In this document: positions 55,550 to 64,000 of the stretch, piece by piece
Layout of the letters: every line of letters begins with the position of its first letter
How positions within the stretch are numbered: the first letter of the stretch is position 1
NCBI GenBank assembly: GCA_022113835.1
Contig: JAILWY010000024.1
Span: forward strand, 6,576,501-6,640,500
Length of the DNA stretch: 64,000 nt
Direction of reading: 5' to 3'
Source of the DNA: Atopsyche davidsoni
Lineage: Eukaryota > Arthropoda > Insecta > Trichoptera > Hydrobiosidae
Position numbers and translations under genes: made by a program
Notes under the pieces: generated by a model
Seen by the model: only the letters and a program-made list of their open reading frames with translations
Told to the model about the DNA's origin: nothing
Databases searched by the model: none

Positions 55550-58500
55550 TGTATGAAGTGGGAGGATTTTTTTATGTAAATTGCCACAAAAGTACAGTGG
55601 AAATTTCTGAATCTGTACAGATTTTTATGTTAAAACATTAAAAAAAGGTATTTTCTCGTGTAAAATGGCTGACTCATGGAACATCGGACGAACAACTCTG
55701 CCCTCATTCGGTTATGTTTGCACGTTGATAAGGCCAATACTTTATATCGGAGTCAACACGTCATCTTTTTCGTGTGTGCCTACACCGTCTTCTACGTTAT
55801 TTTTTTATATAAATCATTTTAGGTGATGAATAAAAAAAAAACTGCTCGGAATACTCTATACTCTAGTAATTTACTTATTTACTGGATACTTTGCACATCG
55901 CTTGTCTGAAAGATACAGCTGAAACGATGAGCTCATCGATAGGTTGTCGGTTGTGTCGCAAACACGCGTAGGCTGCTTCGGTGTTTTAAATCTAGCTCCC
56001 TGTCGTTTGAGAGGTGGTTTAAGTGATTTTCGACCCCCATGGTGTTTAGTTTACAAACCTCCATCAAAAAAATGCTGAAGGGTGAACGCTCCGAGGCAAT
56101 CCTCCGGTGTTTGCTCGGCTTACGCTATCAGAACGCCATGTTTACTCAGAGAGATAACGTTCTATAACTAGATGAGTATGATAACTTGTAATGAAAAAAT
56201 ATATTTTTTTTCTTTATAAAACCGAGCGGGACTCGTCTGTATAGCTCTACGTTATTACTGAGTTAAAATTACACGAACCGTCTTCGCATTGCACAACCCA
56301 TGGTTTATCACTGGATGCTTATTATAAAAGGTGCTAGTCATGGTTTATTGACGCCATAGTCGAGATATTATGGATAAGAGCTTGTCACGTTTCATGTTTT
56401 ATTATAAAATATGCCAGCCACAATATATGCAGTCAAATTCTTTTCATCAATCGAATGAGTCCATACAATAAAAGTTACCCCGGAATGAGGCAAAATAAAA
56501 TATAAGAATAATATATAGACAACGCGTATTATGTATATTTATATATTGATTACTGTAAAGAGTTCAGAAAAAAAATAAGGGTTGCTTACGACTGTGAAAC
56601 GTTCAATGAAAAGTTTAAGTATCTGAATGTAAAGTAATAACTGAAAAATCTTTCATTTCAAATTTTCGATTTCAATCTTAAATCTTATCATTGTCCAAGG
56701 CATACTTTATTAAGAGATAATTAGTAGAAAACTTGTTGAAAAAAATAATTCTGAATTAATTGTAAGTAAATTAAAATGTTTTTTATCCGTCGTTTAACAG
56801 ATTAGATAATTCAATAAAATGATATCGATTTTCCGATTAAACAATGACAAATTTTATTTTTGATTTATGCTATCGCTTAGCCTATTGTTAAAAGAAAAAT
56901 ATATTTCGTTTAGAAAATTAATGCGTACATCCACGATATACTGATTTGATTCGTAATACTTCATCAAAAGCAAAGTGTCTATTACGATAAATAATATTTG
57001 TCACATTTTTGTGTCCATATTTCGCTATGGCCTGCAATTTTTAATATCTGTTTGGTACTATTTATATATTTAATGCAATAAAAAAAACACATCTGCAAAT
57101 AGCCAATGGCGTCATTCTTTTGGGTTGTTTTTATTAAGAAAAAAATCTATATTTCAAGGACTTCTGCAAACTCAGGCATCATTCGAATAAAATCCCTTGA
57201 AAGGCGAAAGCGCTCACTACCAAAATTTATCGTAATATCTCACTATCGTATTGCTTCTAATAAAATACTTCTGCATTGTTATTTTATAAAGTACGCTGAT
57301 GGCTAAAAACACCGCCGATGCTCATTTACAAGATAAATGTAAAACGATGAATTTATAATATTTTCTATTAAAAAAAACGAAAATGTCTTCCTGAAAATTT
57401 AATAAGTAACTAAACGAGCTTTTGATAAAATTGTAATTTTTAAATTTTGATTAAATAATTCCTTCGATGCGTATTGAAACAATTATTACAGGTAAATTTT
57501 TTTTTTTTTAAAAACCGTCGTTTTTTGTGGGGTGACTTATAAAAACAACATAAAAAGTACCGATATTAAAAATTAAAAAAAACAGTTTACTATAGAACTA
57601 CTATTTATAGAGCCTTATACATATTTATAGAACCTGACACTCGCTGTGTTTTCTCTCTTTCGCACTCTTATCGATAATATCTCGAAGAATGAGATGATTC
57701 ACCCGTGACTAGTTTCGATTGAATACATTTAACATTAATCACATGTTATTGAAGAGGCTGTCGTACATTTTCCACAAAATTAACCTGTCACATTAACTGT
57801 ATCACTTTGTTTAACCACTGCCTAAAAACCACTGCGTTTTCGATAGTTAGCGAACACGTTAATTTATAAAACTTTGGTCGGTAGGTTAACGTAACTTTTT
57901 AAGGTTTCACTGTTAAAATAACTAGAATATGTTTGATTGTCCGCGAGTTTTCAGCGCGTTTTTTCAGTCTCTCGAGGGGCGGCCGAGACTGCGAAGGATT
58001 CTGTGGAACGAATTTAACCAAATGAGACCAAATATGGCTGTTACAGGCGATTGAGTGTGTTATATATAAATATCAGAAGAGTATTATCTTCTACATTTAT
58101 CTTAACAGTTAACACTGTTTACCTACCAGATACCCCTATCTCACTTTGCATTAGATACAAAACGACAATAAACTACTGCCAGAGAATAACCTGCATACAT
58201 ATCTGCTGTATTATCTTGCGGGACCCTATACCAAGGAGAGAGATACTCATTGTGTCAATCGCCGGGAGGCTGCGGAAGCGAAAACACATCCCATCGGATA
58301 CGGCTCTGAAACATCCATTGATTGATTTCGACATCAAAATTAAAAAAAATACAGCTATTTTCAGGCTGAAAAAACCTATTTTGCAAAAACGAATTATCCA
58401 ATCTATAAGTACTGATAATTTTTCTTCAAAGTCGCAAGAAACACTGTCACACACATTTTGGGTTGACGATGCCTCTGATCTGCGAAAAAGCTCGCGCTGC

Positions 58501-61060
58501 CTTAGTTTTATTTTTATTTGTGTCCATACAAGCAAGAAATAAGCTTCAGGGTGTGAAAACCTGACGTTATCGTTTCTTATCATTTTTGGTTAAGGCTGTT
58601 GGTAGATTTTTAGTTAATTGTATAAAATATATTTGTATTAACTAACTCAATGATAAATGTTTGATTATCTTACTGATAATCTTCTTCTTCAGGTGCCTCT
58701 CCTCAGAGGAGATTGGAGACAATCTCACTGAACGTATCTTTGTTCGTGGTTTCTTTTGAAGAATAGTTTAGCATGTATTTCTACACCGCAGATTTATATT
58801 CTAATAGCATTAATACACAATATTTTCTTTACCTGGCATTTAAATCTGATATTCCTTGATGTGGCTGGCTGCAAAAAAACCCCAAAACCTTCAAAAGGTT
58901 TACATCCAGAACACATCCCTCCACAATCAGACCAGTATTTCATTACCGATCCTTCACACACACTCAAGGCACAAAATTGCAGTCATGTACAACTAAAATC
59001 ATTAAAAAAATAACTAATAATACAATAATAAAAAATAAACTCACTTTTTTATGAACAAGTCAATTTCTAATAAAAATATACCAATCGTTTAAAACTAAAA
59101 AATCATTACTTTGAACTTAACAAAAAAATATTTATTTATTGGTTTTTTTTTTTAAATGATTTAATAATACAATTATAATTACAATCAATTAAAAAAGACA
59201 TTAATTAAACCGCTTATAAGAAGAATAGGTCATATAAGAATTTTAAACTAATATTTATTTACAGTATATCTATAGTGTCTAGAGGAGCTTAAGTTTTAAT
59301 TAAATAATTGCGGTATGCAGTGTGTATAAGCAGAAAAGCATTGCTTGCCCTAAAATATTTTTTAAACAATTTAAAAAATATATTTAAATGTTTTTTTAAG
59401 ATATGGGGCACAATAGCGGAGTTTCCAAAAGTTTTTGATCCAGATTACATTTTGCGTGATCAAAAAGGCATATTATAAAATCAACACTGCTTGCTCAGAT
59501 TTAGAGTAAATTTAGTGCTAATTTAACATTAAAATGACCTGCTATCAGTTTTTTTATTTTTTTCCTTATCAATGTGGCAACTGGTACTTCAAATTGAACA
59601 TCACAAACATTAACTAAAAATATCCAACCAACCTAACCCATATTTTTATATTTTAAATGTGTCAATGTGTCATCAAACTTGTGCGAAAAATAACAAACTA
59701 CTTGTAAACATTTTCGATGGTGCTTGAAGGACTTTTGAGTATTGAACCACGTTGTATATTTTCAATTTTCTGATTATATTTTTATGACACGGTAACTGTA
59801 AAACTGTGAAATATTTTAACCTTACTTATGAATGAACAAGGGTGTTGAATTAATTTATATAATTTTTGTTTTCGTTAAGAATTTATATGAGTTTTTTTCG
59901 AGCATATAGTGAGCCAGTGTTCATGGTTTTTGTATGGGGAAAATAGTGTAGTGGGTCCTTCTGCGTTAATATAGCCTACTACAAGTAATTGTCCAGGGGA
60001 AAATTCGTGATAAATCTTTCGTGGATGTGAAATTTACTCCAGTGGCATGTGTTTTGTAAAAGATTTTCAAAGTCAGTTATCTTCAAAGACAATCGATAAA
60101 ACTTATCAATGCAATACAGCGGTGTTATTAATTTAAATTAAGCCTATAAAAAGGCGATCATGGCGGAGTTTGAAAGTAGACTTTGAGCTCGTGATCTGAT
60201 TGGCCGCCGGCTCGGCAGCCATTTTGAATATGCTCAAGAAAATCAGGTGGGATCGGCAGCAAGTTGATTGATGAGATATCGATTTCGTGGAGTCGATAAG
60301 AAATTATAGATTAAGTACGAATCCACCGACAATACACACGTCTTAAGAACGATTGCATCTCGAGCAAATGACTCACGCTTTAGTCGCGTATTTATATTTT
60401 TGGCGATTACTTATAATATCAAAGACAAAATATATTCACAGGTGATAGAGAATCCGCCCTCAATCGAATATACAACTTTAAATTGACTTGCAATGTTCAA
60501 ATGTATACAATAAAGCCTGTAAAAATTATCGATTAGGGTGAGTCATAATTATATAATCTTACATGCAACATGTTTTATTAACATGTGAATATTCACTAAT
60601 AGATCTGAAAATCATTATAAATACGGCAGCTAATCACCATCGTACACCAAAAATACAGCCTTAAATCTGTCGTTTCCAGTTTTGAATCAAACGCCCTGCA
60701 AGTGCATTTATTGCGAGTGCTTGCTATAAAATATGTTATTTTTTACTGTGCGCTATTAAAACGGGCTGTTTTGGGTCATAATAGACAATCCTTAGATCCA
60801 CCTTTGATGTACCTAAAGCTGATTGTACACAGGTCGTTATCAGCAAGTCGCCGCGGAGGGTATGAAGAGCGCGCTTAAGGACACTCCCTACCAGCGGTTT
60901 CCAACCTTTTTTATATTTAAAAAAAAAATTACTTTTGCGGAATCAAATTCGGCTTGCTGCAAGCTTTATTAAGACAAATCGTATAAAACGAAGCAACAAG
61001 CTTATTAGATCAATAAGCTACGGTTTATAAAAATCTAGGATAAAAAATTAATTAATTAAT
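55550..61060. other. Intergenic AT-rich DNA, no gene recognised
   Basis: Overlapping ORFs at 58051-58542 (+) and 58173-58583 (-) show no domain, no codon bias I can support, and no splice partners. Repeat fragments lie near 58680 (LINE 3' tail-like), 58940 (CATTACCGATCC) and 59910-59960. A GCCAT-containing GC-rich patch lies at 60165-60260. Confidence 0.35.
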
Positions 61061-61067
61061 ACGTGTA

Positions 61068-61167
61068 ATATTTTTGAATAAAATACTTGAGTGATTTTCC
61101 ACATTTTTTAGTGATTTTCAACATATAAAAATGTGGAAAATCACTCAAGTATTTTATTCAAAAATAT
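61068..61167. repeat. Perfect 41-bp inverted repeat (hairpin MITE)
   Basis: Arms 61068-61108 and 61127-61167 are exact reverse complements with an 18-nt loop. The arms are the terminal sequence of the hairpin MITEs at 26455 and 38569, so this is a fold-back form without the interior. Confidence 0.85.
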
Positions 61168-61399
61168 CAAAATGGAATTCCACCAAGTACTCTCTGTCAA
61201 AAATATTGAATTTTTTAATACGTGTGTCAAAATTGTTACAACTTTGCATTGAAAACGAAAGCAACACTCGAGGCTTTCGACCCAAACAGTTGCCACAAGT
61301 ATTTGGAAGTGTTTTTTTTTTATTTTATGAAAAACTGCTCTCGTTAGAACTTTAAACGTTACTGTGTGTTCTGATGGCCTCTTGGGACGTCTGTTCTAT

Positions 61400-61822
61400 C
61401 TTCAGGGGTACCCAAGAGGCTGTGTGCGCCGCGGCCCACGGCTTGGGAAGCACTGGGCACGTGCGATAAGGAACACTCGGGCGTCGTGTTAGTGCGCTGG
61501 GAGTAGTTGCTGGGGATCTACAGAGGACGGTAGATCGCGACAAATGTCTCTGTACTCGAGCCGAAAGATCTATCAACTCAAATATCAATTATACACTGGA
61601 TTACGTTCAACTATATAAGTGTGTTACATTTGGTGGGAAAAATACTGATAATTTTAATAGCAAAAAATATTATTGATCGATTGTATTTAGTTACAAAAGT
61701 GCTTTGTTTATGTGTAATTATAAAATAATTATTTTTTTCGTGAAGTGTTAAAACAGATTGATCAGTGCGAATTATATCGACTTATCAGTTTTTAGAAAAT
61801 AATATTTTTTTTATTTCGGGAG
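61400..61822 (+). promoter_or_regulatory. Probable promoter and non-coding first exon of the downstream gene
   Basis: A CpG-rich block (61400-61570) is followed by TATATAAG near 61612 and an initiator-like TCAGTG near 61760. It ends in a near-perfect donor CGGGAG|GTGAGT at 61822. No long ORF is present on the + strand. Together with the acceptor at 63957 this looks like a 5' UTR exon and a first intron of 2.1 kb. The start of transcription is not resolved. Confidence 0.35.
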
Positions 61823-62939
61823 GTGAGTCATTTTAATATACTTGTGTTTATATTAACCTACATATATGTATACGTATATATTTATATATTTCCGTATTCT
61901 CAGTCGTATTTGAGAGACATTACAATAATGAAAAGACAGCCGAAAAGATTCTTGATGTACAGTTTAAGAAATTAATCGTTTATTATGCACAAGTCGTAAA
62001 AACATAATTTGTTAATTGGGTGTGAAAAAAATTGAGTGGGCAAGCTGATAAAATAGTTTATTGTAGGGATTAAATACAGTTTTTCTTTTTAATTTTTTTT
62101 TAAGCAATTGATAAATTATTTGGATATTTTCCTAGTTATTTTTATCATAATTTAATTCGACCGTCGTGAACCAAAATTCGTTATATATTATTTAAAGGTT
62201 CTAGTAAGACAAGTGACCTCATTCCTTAATATAGTATCAGAAGCTGCACTTGCGGCCCGCTATCAGGTCTGGCTGCGTAGAGCAGACAAGTGAAAGTGAT
62301 ATAGGTATTACAATCAATGCTAAAGGGTACAAGGGAATTTCACCGTGAACCCGACTGATGTCAGAGATTTCAATGCCTGCACAGATCTCCCATCAATAAA
62401 AAAAACCTTCAATAAAAGAAACAGTAAAAAGTATATTGAAAAGTAACTGTATATTATAAAACCCAGATTTAAAATGATACGGTGATGATTTTGATTAATC
62501 CCTGAAGATGGTACAAGTACGGGGACCGAAACATCAAACGGCTCAACTCCAATATTCCCAAAACCTACAAATATACCTAACCCAGATATTTATGACTGAC
62601 ATGCAATTCTTTGTATTTAAACAACATATATGAATAGCCAAAATAAATAAAACCTTAAATGTTAACAATTAATATTTGCAGATATTTCAGGTAGATAATC
62701 AAAACTTATCCACCAAGATAAGGTGTAGCAATGTTGTAAATTTTTATCTTAGTTTTCGGTAGTTAGAGCAAATATCCATAAACGCAATCAAACAGTATGC
62801 GTAGTATATTTTGACGCCTTTTTTACGAATTACGCGAAACGAAATTTTATCAATAGTTGTATTGAATTTTAATAAATAATTTTAAGACTTGAAAGTATAT
62901 TTTGGAGTGTAAAAAATTTTGATTCCTCCGAAGGAGTCC

Positions 62940-63220
62940 GTGAAAGGCAAAAGCGGTGATGGCCGAAAACGTTCGTAGGCTCTAGCCTGGGCGGTCAAAC
63001 GATCCAGGCTCTCGTTTTTGAGACGGTTTTTCTTGCGGAGGCTCAGATGTACGGAGGAGGCCCACTTCCGGTGTTTGCCGACGCTGTTTGTTTGGGCAGA
63101 CCGGAAGAGCGCGCCTCGGCGTGACGTCACGCGCCGTCGGAAACGCTCCGGCCGTTCCCAGAACCGGCTTGCGCAATCCGCACTATGCACTAAGCTACGT
63201 CACTGCCGAGCGATTTGTAT
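62940..63220. promoter_or_regulatory. CpG-rich block with palindromic CRE
   Basis: About 280 bp of CpG-rich sequence within the presumed first intron of the downstream gene. It contains the perfect 14-bp palindrome GCGTGACGTCACGC (63119-63132). ORFs on both strands here are arginine-rich artefacts of composition. It could be an alternative promoter or an enhancer; transposon origin is not excluded. Confidence 0.3.
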
Positions 63221-63224
63221 CCAG

Positions 63225-63950
63225 CCAATAGCATCCTTCTGTCATATACTTGATAAATCCTCTAACTCAATAACAACCCGAGGACGCTACCCTCCAAGCG
63301 CCACAACCTGCGCAACTCTCTTGCAAAATAGAAAATCTTCAATCAATCAGTCGTCTTTGGCTTTGGCAGCGGCTCAAAAAAATATCAAATACTTTCATAC
63401 TGGCTAGGTGGCGTGTGTCACCATGTAGTTGTATTTATGTAGAGTGGTGTGGCTTTTGGCCTTTTCTGATACAGGCAATCTTCTAGGTTGTACTCTAGAA
63501 GGTGGCTGATCGAGGGGTTTGGGACAAGGGATGTCGATGATTGAAAGGAGTGGGCGAGGTCGATGATTACCTCGTGGATCGTCTTGGTGTTTGTATCCCT
63601 ATAGAAAATCTTGAAACTACTATAGCTCTTAGGTTTGTTAGTATCTCGCAGGTTGTGGAGCTTACAGTGTGTAGGGAAAAATATGTGTAATAAAAGCCTT
63701 TTACAAAACAAAATGATAGACTGAGTGAACATCATATTACTTCAAAGGAACAGTAACTACCTTAGATGTTGTATTTTGGTGCTTATGTATGGAGTACAAT
63801 AAAATCCCAACAATTAGCCAATAGCATCTTTTTGTTACAAGTAGCAACAAAGCTGATCACCGATTTGTATGTTTTTTTTTTATAAACAATGCAAAATAAA
63901 AAGTTGGTTGTTTGAGTAAATGAGTTAATAATTGGTTTTTTTTTTTAAGG
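63225..63950. other. Stretch before the second gene, no gene recognised
   Basis: A 105-codon minus-strand ORF (63418-63735) has ordinary amino-acid composition but no domain I recognise, and could be transposon-derived. It probably lies in the first intron of the downstream gene. Confidence 0.3.
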
Positions 63951-63957
63951 ATTTCAG

Positions 63958-64000
63958 AATGAAAGTGAAAATGGAGTCTGTAAGAACGCCCCGCCCTTCT
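63958..64000 (+). CDS. First coding exon of a second gene (cut by the window end)
   Basis: A long T tract ending GGATTTCAG (acceptor end 63957) is followed by A and then an open frame starting MKVKMESVRTPRPS, still open at the last base. A strong acceptor one base before an ATG suggests a non-coding first exon upstream, and 61400-61822 fits. The product cannot be named from 14 residues. Insect GATA genes are often neighbours, so another GATA gene is plausible on context only. Confidence 0.45.

Noticed and set aside
58051..58583. Overlapping ORFs of 163 (+) and 136 (-) codons
   Set aside because: Longest non-transposon ORFs outside the GATA exons, but no domain, no promoter, no splice partner, and each is the shadow of the other.

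Overview
The window is AT-rich insect nuclear DNA. Its one well-supported host gene is a two-finger GATA transcription factor on the + strand, spread over about 28 kb in small exons separated by introns full of decayed transposable elements. No bacterial-type gene organisation, CRISPR array, rRNA or intact tRNA gene was seen. The insect order cannot be fixed from the sequence. The piggyBac-, mariner- and hAT-type remnants, the tRNA-derived SINE and the LINE 3' fragments fit many insects.

Host gene. Coding exons lie at 19926-20094, 28387-28430, 33761-33873, 35229-35380, 35490-35613, 41566-41738 (N-finger), 44987-45123, 46681-46845 (C-finger), 46956-47055, 47297-47499 and 47640-48035 (stop). 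All junction phases were checked by hand. From the ATG at 28387 to the stop, the exons join without a break into 489 codons with the N-finger exon, or 477 codons with the 44987-45123 exon in its place. Those two exons share the same entry phase (1) and exit phase (0), both begin TG, and neither can splice to the other in frame. They are therefore mutually exclusive, as in Drosophila serpent (SrpNC versus SrpC), and the C-finger residues are also serpent-like. Two 5' ends are apparent: a distal one feeding exon 19926-20094, whose own upstream exon was not found, and a proximal one with a CCAAT box and initiator motifs just upstream of 28387.

Layout. 0-0.9 kb: G-runs and a CpG-rich, promoter-like block. 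2-19.9 kb: intron or upstream DNA with SINEs, LINE fragments, piggyBac-like elements, a dead mariner, MITEs and three dense clusters of WGATAR sites that could be autoregulatory enhancers. 20-28 kb: repeats, ending in a 1.2-kb satellite next to the proximal promoter. 28-41 kb: 5' half of the gene among MITEs and tandem LINE 3' ends. 41.8-44 kb: a minisatellite of about 110-bp units between the two alternative exons. 44.9-48 kb: 3' half of the gene. 48-61 kb: long AT-rich 3' UTR/intergenic DNA with a repeated cassette of transcription-factor motifs. 61.4-64 kb: probable non-coding first exon, CpG block and first codons of a second + strand gene that runs off the window. Given the clustering of insect GATA genes, this could be another GATA gene, but the 14 visible codons do not prove it.

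Main points of interest: the mutually exclusive finger exon pair, the splice-acceptor-like minisatellite between the two exons, the homotypic GATA-site clusters, and a strong excess of the palindrome TGACGTCA.
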